Shown here in pieces: positions 12,073 through 23,789 of a DNA stretch of 64,000 bases. The notes under the pieces are model-generated. The model did not search any database, was not told the origin of the DNA, and worked only from the letters and a program-made list of their open reading frames with translations. Each line of letters starts with the position of its first letter. Position 1 is the first letter of the stretch. Position numbers and translations under genes: made by a program. The stretch covers positions 81,778,001 through 81,842,000 of the forward strand of contig OZ231126.1 of the NCBI GenBank assembly GCA_965153355.1, read 5' to 3'. Source of the stretch: Flaccisagitta enflata (lineage: Eukaryota > Chaetognatha > Sagittoidea > Aphragmophora).

Positions 12073-12780
12073 ACTCTGCTCGAAACTATTCTGGTGCGAT
12101 AATCGAAAGAAAGTTGTGGTTTCGCGATTCGACCGTGCAAAAAGAAAAAGAAAAAAAAACTTGATGCTCTAACCGATAATGATTTGGAAAATCCTTATGC
12201 AGGGTGCGTGCTACAAGTATCTAACTACATATTAAGCTGATTCGCCCGGCAGATACGAAGGCCGTTCTTCGGTCAAGGTCAAGGCTTTTAATAAGGCTTT
12301 TAATAAGGCTTTTAATAAGGCTTTTAATCAAGTTAATCTTTTTCCTCACGTGCAATAGACGACCTTCCATGTTTTTAACAATCAGAAAGCCATTGTTCTG
12401 GACTCTCGGGGCAATGAGCTAATGACTGATATTGACTTCAATAGTATCATCTTCATTCATATTTCGTTCTTATCTTTTGGTATGGTTCTATATTGTCACA
12501 AATCTTGTTATTATTATAACATTTTTCCATGAACCGGTTGTTACAGAATAAAAGCTATACAAATTTTGATAAATCTGATCGTAGACTCTCTCGCTCTTTT
12601 CGTGTTGGCGCTTAAACAATAAACATTCATGTTCAACAAGCGGGTAGATGACAAACCGCAAATGTTTGTTCTGAATGAAAATCATGTTCGGTAATTCGTA
12701 CAAATCGTTTTATTATGGACGACTTACATCGACAGAATCGCCAAAGCACCTCAAAGCTTATCGCGTCATCAAATCTAATT
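12073..12780. other. Unassigned; small tandem 12281-12329
   Basis: Four 14-bp copies of AAGGCTTTTAATAA lie at 12281-12329. No integrin or other exon was recognised. Confidence 0.4.
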
Positions 12781-13230
12781 GAGTCACCGACCGACGGATA
12801 GACCGACGAAGTGACGGACACACCGACATAGCAGGCTTTATAGAGTCCCGTGCAGTGTGCACTACGTCTGTCAGAGTGCCCAGAAAAGCCAAAATTGTAC
12901 TTCGCCTGGCAAAAATATTTTTCCGTTGTACAAACGCTTTCAAATGAGCCAATGCGCAATTTTCAAATCAATCAGGAACCATCTTTAGGATGACTTTGAA
13001 GTGTCCATAGATCTGTATGAGAGAGACAAAATTTGCATAATAGAAAAATAGATTCCAATGATGATTCAATGTAATCTTCAACCTTACCCTAAAGATGGAT
13101 CCCGATTGATTTGAAAGTCATACAATGTCTCATTTGAAAGCATTTTTGCAAAGGAAAAATATTTTTGCCAGGCGAAGTACAATTTTGGCTTTTCTGGGCA
13201 CTCTGACAGACGTAGTGTGCACGCGACTGA
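12781..13230 (-). mobile_element. Family A fragment whose palindromic end is split
   Basis: Left part 12781-12855 (GACCGACGGATAGACCGACG, then GGCTTTATAGAGTCCCGTGCA). The end resumes at 13218 as TGCACGCGACT. A foldback element separates the two parts, with GTGCA on both sides. Confidence 0.65.
12860..13217. mobile_element. Foldback element C6
   Basis: CACTACGTCTGTCAGAGTGC at the left is mirrored by GACAGACGTAGTG at the right. The arms continue for about 130 bp each (the two copies of CCAAAATTGTACTTCGCC are inverted) around a loop of about 90 bp. A partial relative starts near 54063 (GTCTGTCAGAGAGCCTAG). Confidence 0.8.
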
Positions 13231-13239
13231 AATCCTTAA

Positions 13240-13847
13240 GACGGCTTCCCTCCGAAGGCAACATTTATGTTTCAAAGAAGATCAAAATAGAAAAAATGTA
13301 TAAATGAAAATGCAAAAATAGTGAATAAAGATGATTGAGATGGCTCAGATATAATATTTAAAAAAAAAATTTGCATTGATTCAGCAAAAGGACCAATTTT
13401 AGCCAATGTTACAAAAAAATTACTTTGAAAATTTGTACTTATTTCATTTTTGGTCGCTGACAGGGGGCTGGTTGAAATTCTAAATTTGCATAGGAAATGA
13501 AAAAATGAAAAAACAAAGAACATAGTTCTCATCCCAAATCGATTACAGAGAGAACTATGTTTTTCAAAATGCAAAATTTCCCTATATTTGGCTTTCTTAG
13601 AGTTTCAACCGCAGAAAATGAAAAAAAGTGTAAGCAGAAAATCACTATAAATCATCATTTTCTTGCTTGTTTTCATGTGAATCGCACGGTTCAAATTGCA
13701 TTTTAAGTCAGAATATGATAAAAATGTATGCACCACGTATCCTTAGAGACAATTTGTCCACTAAAAGCATTCCAGCTTCATTATTGTCCTGATAATGATG
13801 CAAAAAGTATTGTGAAACACTTCATTTTCCTTCATAAATTTACCGTC
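13240..13847 (+). mobile_element. MITE family D1, complete copy (608 bp)
   Basis: Begins GACGGCTTCCC and ends ACCGTC, flanked by TTAA on both sides (13236-13239 and 13848-13851). A central hairpin is formed by AACATAGTTCTC and GAGAACTATGTT. No transposase ORF. Confidence 0.9.
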
Positions 13848-13851
13848 TTAA

Positions 13852-14075
13852 GAAGCCTCATTAGCGTCGGGAGACCGTCAATCATCGTCGGCGCAAATTA
13901 GTGAAATATGGCGAAAATGACGTAAAAAGACGCGATAAAAAAACAAGGAAGGCAAATGACGAAAGTCTCGAACCCTCACAGCGAAAATAAGGGCCTCTTT
14001 CAAACCCCCTTTCCTTCCTCTTTCCGACGAATCTTCCTTTCTTTCTTTCCCTCTTCCTTTCTTTCAATTTTTCTG

Positions 14076-14077
<2 letters not shown>
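13852..14077. other. Unassigned intronic DNA
   Basis: Lies just upstream of the first recognised integrin exon. No further exon seen. Confidence 0.4.

Positions 14078-14150
<73 letters not shown>
14078..14150. repeat. (TTTC)n microsatellite
   Basis: About 18 TTTC units. Confidence 0.95.
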
Positions 14151-14151
<1 letters not shown>

Positions 14152-14182
14152 CTTACTTACTTCCTTTCTTTTTTTCACTCAT

Positions 14183-14268
14183 TCCTTCATTCATTCATTC
14201 ATTCATTCATTCATTCATTCATTCATTCATTCATTCATTCATTCATTCATTCATTCATTCATTCATTC
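14183..14268. repeat. (TTCA)n microsatellite
   Basis: About 21 units, ending 29 bp before an integrin exon, so it forms part of the pyrimidine-rich upstream region of that acceptor. Confidence 0.95.
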
Positions 14269-14297
14269 TTCCATATTCATTCATTCTATTTTATCAG

Positions 14298-14383
14298 ATG
14301 AGCAATGCAAATTCCACATGGAGACCCTCCCCGAGCCGGAGGAAGTTAAAGAGGAATCGGGATTTAAACGATGCCAATTCAAG
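14298..14383 (+). CDS. Integrin beta, internal exon (beta-tail domain)
   Basis: This is an exon of an integrin beta subunit, the membrane adhesion receptor that pairs with an alpha chain. It is bounded by TTTTATCAG before and GTCAGTG after. It starts with the last two bases of a codon and ends on a codon boundary, reading EQCKFHMETLPEPEEV, KEESG and then FKRCQFK. The two cysteines and their spacing fit the membrane-proximal beta-tail domain. The exon joins in frame to 15685-15820, which gives the DDC motif expected next in the family. The upstream exons (PSI, I-like and EGF domains) are not recognised in the window and should lie before position 1 or in introns I could not resolve. The identification rests mainly on the two downstream exons. 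Confidence 0.85.
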
Positions 14384-14543
14384 GTCAGTGAATTATCATT
14401 ATTTATAAATAGATTTGTTTACATCTGTTTTAAACATTCTTTTATTTCAACCAGTCTTTCCGTCGCGGTTTAGTTTTTTGTCATTTCTCTCTGCTAAAAT
14501 ATCCCCATTTCAATTTCCCTTTGTGTTTTTTTTCCTTTTCCAT
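14384..14543. other. Integrin intron, unique part
   Basis: Start of the 1301-bp intron between the first two recognised integrin exons. No repeat seen in this part. Confidence 0.6.
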
Positions 14544-14732
14544 TTTTAGTTGCGGATACGCAACTTTATAAGAGGCTTTGTCCGTCCGTCGGTCCGTTCG
14601 TCCGTTTGTCGGTCCGTCTGTCCGTCGGTCTGTCTGTCCGTTGGTCTGTCACCCACGAGTCGAAAAATGCGAAAACGCATTTCCGCCCCTGCCCACCCGT
14701 CCGCAACTGGTGGCCGTGTATCCGGCCTTGTT
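14544..14732 (+). mobile_element. Family A element, complete, intronic
   Basis: TAGTTGCGGATACGCAACT hairpin end, AAGAGGCTTTGTCCGTCCGT, CGCATTTCCGCCCCTGCCCA, and GGCCGTGTATCCGGCCTTGTT with one base trimmed at the limit of the call. Confidence 0.85.
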
Positions 14733-14835
14733 GCTTCTTTCCTTCTCTGTACAGGCTCGTCTCAAAATGAGTGGTCCAAATTTTAAGATATATCAGAATT
14801 TAAAAAAAAAATTTTTTTCTTTGACATATTGAATC

Positions 14836-14973
14836 TTTAATTGCGTATACGCAACTCTACACCTTGACACGCTGGTCCGTCCGTTGAATGTATTTTTAAA
14901 CTTGCAAGCGGTTTTAGCATTACTACTCTTGCCTAATTGTCTGCAACTGGATTGCCGTGTATGCAGCCTTGTT
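14836..14973 (+). mobile_element. Family A element, short variant
   Basis: TAATTGCGTATACGCAACTC end, a short GTCCGTCCGTTG core, then CTGCAACTGGATTGCCGTGT and CCTTGTT. Only 64 TE-unrelated or weakly related bases separate it from the preceding A copy. Confidence 0.75.
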
Positions 14974-15436
14974 AAAAAAAAGTTTATTTTCATATCATGA
15001 AAACCAATTTTTATCAAGCACTTACATAATTTTCATAAATATTTTATAAAAAAATACTATTATTCCTCACATGTTTTGGACCTTTTATTGTGACACCAGC
15101 CTACATATACATGAGGATGGGACCGATGTGTGTGTTTCCTCTTTCTGTTTCTCTCCTAATACGTTTGCGAATTGCGGCTATAGCTGAAGTTGTCTGGTTT
15201 TGTTTTGGTGGTTAGTTTCTACGTGTCACATCGTAGAACTAGACTCTAGAGGATGGGGAGGGGGCTTAGGAGAAGGATGGTGTTGAGGAGTGTGAGGAGG
15301 AAGAGGAGGAGAATGAGGAGGAGAATGTTTTGGATTTGATCACCCACTTACAACAGTTTAAGACCGCCTGAAACTCTTCCCTTCCATCGCAGAATCGACT
15401 CTGTGTCTCTTTTGAATGTTGTATTGGGCCTTTATA
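14974..15436. other. Unassigned integrin intron DNA
   Basis: Includes a GGA/GAGGAG-rich purine stretch around 15248-15325. No gene seen. Confidence 0.45.
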
Positions 15437-15544
<108 letters not shown>

Positions 15545-15684
15545 GATGGGGTGGCAGTTACTGGCGGAGGTCGTTGTATGATATCAACGAAAGAATTTAG
15601 CCGAATTTAGGTGATGTAGCTTATCATTTATCTTAAATGTACAAGAATAGAATCTAATCCATATTTCCAAATTGTTTCTTTTAG

Positions 15685-15820
15685 GACGATGCTGACGATT
15701 GCAGTTTCTTTTTCGCGTATCGTTACGACGAAGAAAACAACGTCTACATCCGCGCTCAAGAGAAGAAAGTCTGCCCTCAAGACATCAACATTTGGTTTAT
15801 CATCTTCGGCGTTATCTTAG
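15685..15820 (+). CDS. Integrin beta, exon with end of beta-tail and start of transmembrane helix
   Basis: Bounded by TTTCTTTTAG and GTAGGAGG, 136 nt, starting at a codon boundary and ending after one base of a Gly codon. It reads DDADDCSFFFAYRYDEENN, then VYIRAQEKKVCPQD, then INIWFIIFGVILG. The DDC(S/W)F-FxY pattern, the later VCP cysteine and the following hydrophobic start match the family layout (compare the DDCWFYF region of vertebrate beta1). The transmembrane helix is completed by the next exon, 11.7 kb downstream. The conserved phase-1 split of a glycine codon supports joining to 27482. The product is a type I plasma-membrane protein. Confidence 0.95.
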
Positions 15821-16894
15821 GTAGGAGGAAAGTATGATTATGAGTGGTACCAGTGACCGTGGGGACCAGTTAATAGTGCAGTTTTCACACCATCAGCGTC
15901 CACTACCAGTTCTAAATTACGTGCCTAAAATCATCTTTCCGTGTAGCGAACTCCGGGAGGTCAATTAAATGTCGATCTGTCGGTTACGTTTGTAAGTTTT
16001 TCAAGCCACCGCGCCGGGCGTAACGTGAGCCATCTTCAATTTGCATTTGCCTGTCCTCTTCGACTGCTCTTACATGTCTTCTAGCTTCTTCTACTTCTCG
16101 GCAATCAAATCAACTCTTGTCTAATTCTAGACTGGATTGTTTATCTAGACACGCTCTAAAAAAGGTTATCAAACAAATGATTGTCCGTCTTATTTGCTCC
16201 CTCCTCATCCTCAAGTAGCGCCTCAGGTGCATTATTCTTTTCCGCATCGAACGTTTCTCGCTGCCTTCTAAGTGTCATTGCCTCCCTTTTGTTTCTTTTT
16301 CCGATATCGAATATGTATGTATCATATATGCATATGTATGTTTGATCCACACCAGATAAATCAATCATTTGGATTTATCGAGTTGACTTTCATGGCGCCA
16401 ACTGCTGTGAGGGCGATGAACTAGAAAATGGTCTATCCGCATTTTTTTTCCTGTCTCACTTCATCCGTCCTAAATACTATCGCTTTTATCTGTCTAACAA
16501 TCATTCTCACTTCATCCGTCCTTAACACTTTCGATCTCATCAGTCTCACTTTCATCCGTCCCTCATCGGTCTTACTATCACTCTCACTTCAACTATCGCT
16601 TTCATCTGTCTCACTATCCCTCGTCATCTGTCCTTAACACTATCACTTTCATCTGCCTCCCTTTTACTCTCACTTGATCCGTCCTCAACACTATTCTGAC
16701 CATATTCATACTATATTCATACTCTAAGGCGAAGAAAATCAAACAATTTTACGACCTGGCCTTTATTCCTGTAATTCTACCCTATGATTTACCTCTGCCT
16801 TTATTTTTGCAATCCGACGCCGTAATTCACCTCTGCCTTTGCTTCACGCTTCACGGCTCAATTTGTGCCTTTTTACCCTCGAGGCACCTTTTCC
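15821..16894. other. Integrin intron DNA with diffuse minisatellite
   Basis: From about 16451 to 16693 there are irregular repeats of TCTCACTTCATCCGTC and AACACTATC, too degenerate for a clean period. No exon seen. Confidence 0.5.
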
Positions 16895-17067
16895 TTTTTA
16901 GTTGCGGACACGCATCTCTATAAGAGGCTTTGTCCGTCCGTCGGTCGGTCGGTCGTTCGGTTGGTTGGTCGGTCGGTCCGTCACGCTCGAGTTGAAAAGT
17001 GGGAAACCGTGCTTTTCCGCCCCTGCCCACTCGTCCGCAACTGGTGGCCGTGTATCCGGCCTTGTTT
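16895..17067 (+). mobile_element. Family A element, complete
   Basis: TAGTTGCGGACACGCATCTC end (palindrome slightly decayed), GTCGGTCGGTCGGTCG-like core, CACGCTCGAGTTGAAAAGTG, GCCCCTGCCCACTCG, and CCGTGTATCCGGCCTTGTT. Confidence 0.85.
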
Positions 17068-17387
17068 TCCCTGCGACCTGATTTTTTTCCTTTCTCTCTC
17101 TGTCGCTACTCTTTCAGCATCAGTTTTGTTTTCTCTTTTCCCCCTTTGTTACTTCGCTATTGTCGTGCTCTTTCTATTGCTGTTGTCTGTTCTTGGTGAA
17201 AATAAGTAAGGCAAATATGTCAGTCCGATAGGCGATCAAGATTAAGCGGGATAGATAGACAGACAAATAGATAGACGAACATATAGAGACAGAGCCGGAT
17301 AGACGGATGGGTTGACAAAGGTGCATAGGCGCAAAAATCACTTGATCGTTCTGGATTATCAAATTGTTTTCGTCTGCTGGTAAAGTA
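17068..17387. other. Unassigned intron DNA
   Basis: A GATAGACAGACAAATAGATA-like patch is near 17250. No gene seen. Confidence 0.4.
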
Positions 17388-18245
<858 letters not shown>

Positions 18246-18473
18246 AAGAGGAACACAAACAAACACTAACAAACAAATAATCAAAAAACAAAATTTCCAT
18301 TTCCATTATACTGACTCAAGACCTGGATTTTCATTCTCTTAGTCTAGGATATTGTTCCATTTGTCTTTTCGCAGCTTCCTTTGCGACTAAATTGCCTTTT
18401 GCTTTGCAATTCCATCTCACGCTCTTGTTAAGCTTCCTTTACTACCATGTGTTCAAAAGCAAGTGAATTTCAG
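18246..18473. other. Unassigned intron DNA
   Basis: No gene or family recognised. Confidence 0.4.
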
Positions 18474-19057
18474 ATTGGTTCTGCCTGAAAGCATATAACC
18501 TACCATCTATTCATACCAAATTTCAAAGCATTGGCTCAAGCGGTTGAGTTTCCACAAACTTTTGAATGAAAATGTGGATGAACCATTAGAGAATTCCTTA
18601 GATAAAGATGGACTGACTTATGTAGCTTTGAATCAATGACATTCTTAGATAAATCATGTAAAAATAGCCAGATTGGTCCAGAAAGCAGGATATTATTTTC
18701 GATTACATATTTCAAGCCATAAGTGCCAAATCACGGAAATTCAAGTGTTTGAAGTTTGAGTAGGTTTTGCATCACATCGCTAGTTATGAGGGCCCTAGCT
18801 TTCTCCAAAATGTTGACAAATCAAATCAAATGAAAAAGAAGGGTCAAGTACTTCCCATTCATGACTAATCTGGCTATTTTAGCTCAATCCTTACAGGGGT
18901 TCCTTGAAGTAAAACCGCTTACCAATGTAGTTTTTGAGCAAAATTCCTGGAAATTTCATAAATTTTCAAAATTTTGTGGAAGAAACACTGCTAGACCCAG
19001 TGATATGACATTTTGCACGAATAAATGGTAGGTTATATGCTTTCAGGTATAACCAAT
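18474..19057. mobile_element. Foldback element C2
   Basis: CCTGAAAGCATATAACCTAC near 18484 is mirrored by GTAGGTTATATGCTTTCAGG near 19028, flanked by ATTGGTT and AACCAAT. The sequence just inside (ACCAAATTTCAAAGC, then GGCTCAAGCGGTT) is shared with C1 at 25582. Confidence 0.75.
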
Positions 19058-19084
19058 CCAAATTTCTCAAAATGGTTGCTTTAG

Positions 19085-19695
19085 GACGCACTGAAAATTA
19101 TCATAGAATTTGCTACCCGAGCTAGATAAGTCATGAAATTTATAAGATGAAATTTAATGACAATTCTTGTTTTTATGTTTTTAATTAAACTGTCAACAGC
19201 CATATTTTGCATGAATTGACTTGCTTTTGCCAGTTTTAAATTCCAATCCTTTATTTTACAGCTGAAAAAATATGCAAAATTCAGTAAAAAACATATCTTG
19301 TCAATGGACCATAGCTCATTGAAAATTTTAAATTTGCATAGAAAATCAAAATATCAACAAAACAAGAACATAGCGCGATTCCTAAAACATAGACTGAGGG
19401 CGCTATGTTCTTATTTCAATGATATTTGGATTTTTTATGCAAATTTAAAATTTTCAGTGAGCAGTTACTAAAATGATTGTCACCATTTTTTTCTTTTTTT
19501 AGTCTCATCAGAATCGAATTTCTTTCAATCTTTTTGCATTTTTGTCATTTGACAGTGACAGATTGATTTCCACATGTAAGTTTACACATTTAGGTACAAA
19601 AAAATAAACACAAGCATTGACCTAAGAAAAAATAGTAAAGTGAATGGTAACTTTGTCCTCTGGGTAAATTCCTCTTACTTTAATTTCAGTGCGTC
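19085..19695 (+). mobile_element. MITE family D2, copy 1 (611 bp)
   Basis: Starts GACGCACTGAAA and ends TTTCAGTGCGTC, flanked by TTAG at 19081-19084 and 19696-19699. A central hairpin is formed by AACATAGCGCG and GGCGCTATGTT, itself inside a longer inverted repeat of about 70 bp per arm. No transposase ORF. Confidence 0.93.
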
Positions 19696-19699
19696 TTAG

Positions 19700-19957
19700 G
19701 CACAATAAAGATTTTCCTGTTGTCACTCGCTTTTGAACATAGGGTAACTTGATGCATCCTTGTAAATATCTTTAAAACGACATGATCGACCGTTTGTCAG
19801 TCCGTTACACGAATGTTAAATTATTTGATAGCATCCTCAGTGCAAAATCAACACCAACCTCAATCATTTCAGCACCAAACCCTTCATTCCTTTCTTTCAT
19901 CCTCCCTTCCTTGCTTGCGCGTTTGCCTCCTCCCTTCAATAATTCAACCAGGTATAA
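19700..19957. other. Unassigned intron DNA
   Basis: No gene seen. Confidence 0.4.
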
Positions 19958-20100
19958 ATTCATTCATTCAATCATTCATTCATTCATTCATTCATTCATT
20001 CATTCATTCATTCATTCATTCATTCATTCATTCATTCATTCTTTCATTCTTTCATTCTTTCATTCATTCATTCATTCATTCATTCATTCATTCATTCTTT
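19958..20100. repeat. (ATTC)n microsatellite
   Basis: About 34 tetranucleotide units with a few TTTC variants near 20040-20065. Confidence 0.95.
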
Positions 20101-20965
20101 CCTTCTTTCCTTCATCCATGGAACTCGTCGTGGACCTTCTTGTTTTTGCTGAGTTCCGAGAGCATACCATATCTAGACAAAAATATAAGCCAGGAGCTGG
20201 GACATCAGCTATTGTATAAAAGTGTTCCTTAGTATGTGTGGATCACATCTATATATGGTTTTGCCTGCGTCCTGATTTATCTAAGGACATTTTTTGGCCA
20301 CATCGAGTTATTTCTTGATGTGGTATAACAGAGAAGTCACGATGCTATCGTCTAGACGATTTATCGGTTCGATTTTCTATATTTCTAAAAATCTTCCTGA
20401 TTCACCAAAACACAAGCGTAACGGGTCGATTTTTTGTTTTTTTTTCCGGCACCAAGGAACGGCAAAAGTAAAAAACAAAAACAACATATTTGTCAGAGTT
20501 TAATACCAAAGCAATGGGAAAAACATAGCAAAACCGGGGACTGTTTTGAAGCTCTGCAAAATATCTTTCTGATGAAACCTTGCTTGATGTCCTAGCTTTA
20601 TCTGTTTAGACATGACATAAGGACGAAGACATGTGGTCTGAATTTTGAAAATTCACAACAGGATATTCAAGTCTTTACTTTGTCGTAACATAGAAACTAA
20701 ACGCATTGTGTTAGAAATTAGTTCTTGGCGCCATGAAAAAAAAAAAGAAATTTGAAGTTCTTTGATTTGATCATGGATATCATGTAGGGAGAAATGCCAA
20801 AATCAGCATTTTTTCAATCAGTGATGTTTTTTTTTTTCAATTCTTTCTAAACGAATAAAGTTACTGAAACCAACAACGTTGCATTTGGAAGATTTTCCAA
20901 AGACCTTTGAAATAACCATGCCCATCGTTTTACCCCAAGATATGACTTTACTGGAATGCCTTTTT
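20101..20965. other. Unassigned intron DNA
   Basis: Contains two motif sites related to CTAAACGAAT.GAGCTA (about 20591, inverted, and 20847). It may be an unrecognised MITE without clear ends. Confidence 0.4.
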
Positions 20966-21036
20966 AGATGCGACAAAGCACCTCTATAACTGGCTGTGTC
21001 CGTTGGTCGGTTGGTTGGTTGGTCGGTCTTTCTGTC
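20966..21036 (+). mobile_element. Family A fragment
   Basis: TTTAGATGCGACAAAGCACC then TGTCCGTTGGTCGGTTGGTT. Only the hairpin-end side remains. Confidence 0.5.
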
Positions 21037-21394
21037 AGTAACGCATTTGTCCAACAATCCACATGTCGCACCTATTGGTCTACTTGGCTTTGTTGTATTA
21101 AAGATGGCTGTAGTGAGTTATTTTTTTAAAAACATATCCCACTAAAAACAACGACGCCATTAAGCAGCTTCAAAAAGGGTTTTTGAAGGGGCGGTCGAAT
21201 TCGATTGATATGATCTATTTTTTCGTCCATCCGGTGGACGAAATGGTGATGCCTTTTTTCGCCTAATCGAAACAAAAAGTTGATACGAAATGAGACAATG
21301 AGCGGCAATGACGCCATCATCAATGGTACACAATGGTGCCAATCGATTTCCCTATCTTTTTTCTCTTCCTTATCCTCTTCCTCATCAAATGCCG

Positions 21395-21398
<4 letters not shown>
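21037..21398. other. Unassigned intron DNA
   Basis: No gene recognised. Confidence 0.4.

Positions 21399-21486
<88 letters not shown>
21399..21486. repeat. (CT)n microsatellite
   Basis: About 40 CT units ending CATCGTCC. No exon follows that I can recognise. Confidence 0.95.
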
Positions 21487-21489
<3 letters not shown>

Positions 21490-22595
21490 GTCCTCTCCTC
21501 GAAAAAATGACCATTTCGACTCAACTCGAAAATCCTGCCCAAAAACCGAATCAAAACAAAAGTCGAAACATATCAAAGCTGCTTAGACGCCATGGGGCGC
21601 ATCACTTTAAAATGATTCGGAAAACTGATCTGGAATCCTGACACAAAGGCGCACCAAGCAAATTCTGTACACATCGCGGCAGAATGAAATTGAATATGCC
21701 AGAACGTTTTAAAAAATCAATTTTTTGCTCACAAAAAATACAACCCATCATCCGGCAGGTACTTTGCCATCATTTTTTATACTATCAAAATTGCCATCAT
21801 GCTCTCTAGATTCCTATGAAAAAATTAGATTTAAAATTCCGCATCTAATGAACCTAAAATCACTGAAAACGTTCAACGTTTCTAAAACATGATGCTCAGA
21901 ATGGAAACAGCATTCGTACAAGTATGTGAAAAAGGCTAACTGGCAAAAAATCGAACAAGGTCGATACTGAGTCGATACTTATTTTGGAATCGACCATGAT
22001 TTGATCGACCCGGTCGATACTGTAAAAAAAAAAAATTGTGACACCTCTGGTCTATAACATAGCCTTGAAAATTCCTTTCGTGTGGTAAGCCGTTTGTTCG
22101 TTTGTTGTTTCATCCCTCAAAAACTTGAGAACCACAACTCAGATGTTGATGAAATTTGGTCAGTGTTATTTTCGGGGCATTACTAACCTGTGTACCAACT
22201 TTCAACAACATTCATATACCCTTTGCCTATCATTTTTGTAGTAATATTAATTCCTGAACTTGTGCAATTTATATAGAGAAAGGGTAGTAAAAGTTCACCA
22301 ATGTTGTTCAAACTTGTTGTGAAGGTTCATTGCATCAATTAAAGCTCCCCTGCAAAATTTCAGTAAATTCTGAGTATTGGTTAAGAAAGTATAAGGGTGT
22401 TTATGATGTATCTAGTCTAGTAATATTATTTCCTAGACTTATAAAATTTTTTTTGAAATTTTTTTTTTTGAGATTTTTTATTGAAATAATTTTTTTTTTA
22501 AATTCTTTTTTTTTTTTTAAGTTTTTTTGAATTTTTTTTTTCACAATCTTTTTTGGAAAAATTTTGTAGTTACCATCCTTCATTGTTGTATTTCA
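21487..22595. other. Unassigned intron DNA with poly-T cluster
   Basis: Runs of T separated by AATT or GAAT occupy about 22440-22560. Earlier sequence has AAATTTGGTCAGTG-type phrases seen in several repeats of the window. Confidence 0.4.
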
Positions 22596-22726
22596 AGGTA
22601 TGCCATCAAGGACTTCCAGGTATGCCATCATGGACTTCCAGATATACCATCATGGACTTCCAGGTATGCCATCATGGACTGCCAGGTATGCCATCATTGA
22701 CTTCCAGGTATGCCATCATGGACGGG
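22596..22726. repeat. 22-bp minisatellite
   Basis: Six units of AGGTATGCCATCATGGACTT plus CC, with small variations. Confidence 0.9.
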
Positions 22727-23336
22727 TCTGATCAAGTAGCTGGGTCTGATCGAGTAGCTGGATCTGATCTAGTAGCCGGGTTTGATTGAGTAGCCGGGTT
22801 TGATCAAGTAGCCGGGTTTGATCAAGTAGCCGGGTTTGATCGAGTACCCGGGTCTGATCAAGTAGCCGGGTCTGATTGAGTAGCCGGGTCTGAACAAGTA
22901 GCCGGGTCTGATCGAGTAGCCAGGTCTGATTGAGTAGCCAGGTCTGATCGAGTAGCCGGGTCTGATCAAGTAGCAGGGTCTGATCGAGTAGCCGGGTCTG
23001 ATCGAGTAGCCGGGTCTGATCAAGTAGCCGGGTTTGATTAAATAGCCGGGTCTGATTGAGTAGCCGGGTCTGATTGAGTAGCCGGATTTGATTGAGTTGC
23101 CGGGTCTGATCGAGTAGCTATATCTGATGTAGAAGCTGAGTCTGATGGAGTAGCCGGGTCTGATGGAGTAGCCGGGTCTGATGGAGTAGCCGGGTCTGAT
23201 GGAGTAGCCGGGTCTGATGGAGTAGCCGGGTCTGATGGAGTAACCAGGTCTGATCCAGTAGCTGGGTCTGATCGAGTAGCCGGGTCTGATTGAGTAGCCC
23301 GGTTTGATCGAGTAGCCGAGTCTGATCGAGTAGCCG
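22727..23336. repeat. 18-bp minisatellite
   Basis: About 34 tandem units of GGGTCTGATCGAGTAGCC with scattered substitutions and almost no spacer. An 18-bp unit leaves all frames open by construction. Confidence 0.95.
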
Positions 23337-23789
23337 CATTTATTTTCACTTTAGTAACCACGATGTGGCCTTTAGTTTTTCAGCTTTTTTGCTAATGAAG
23401 TCAGTTGGTTCAACATTTTGGAGGTACCAAATTAATGAGATTTTTTTTATCTTTGATTAAAAATTTATGGGTTTATTTTAATAAGTCCTTCAAACCTGGG
23501 AGCAGGGTTACCAAATTTTACACATATCGTATTCAATCCACCCTCAAACTTTTCTGAAGTTTTGGTGTCCTCCCTCCTATTCTGAGTATCATTTTTCAGT
23601 TCTAGAACAGTATCAAATAAAATAACATTATCATTTTTTTCCTCATTTGAATTTGGGCAAAGTAGTTAACTTCAAGGGAAGAAAAGAGGCTTTGGATTAG
23701 CTAGGACGCAGGTAAAACCAGTATTTTTTTGCCAAGTATAAGCGACTGTACCAGTTTCTGCATCTAATATAGGTCTAAAGTACCGGCGT
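23337..23789. other. Unassigned intron DNA
   Basis: No gene seen. Confidence 0.4.

Noticed and set aside
22727-23336. CRISPR-like array
   Set aside because: Units are directly adjacent, with no unique spacers, in an animal genome. It is an ordinary minisatellite.
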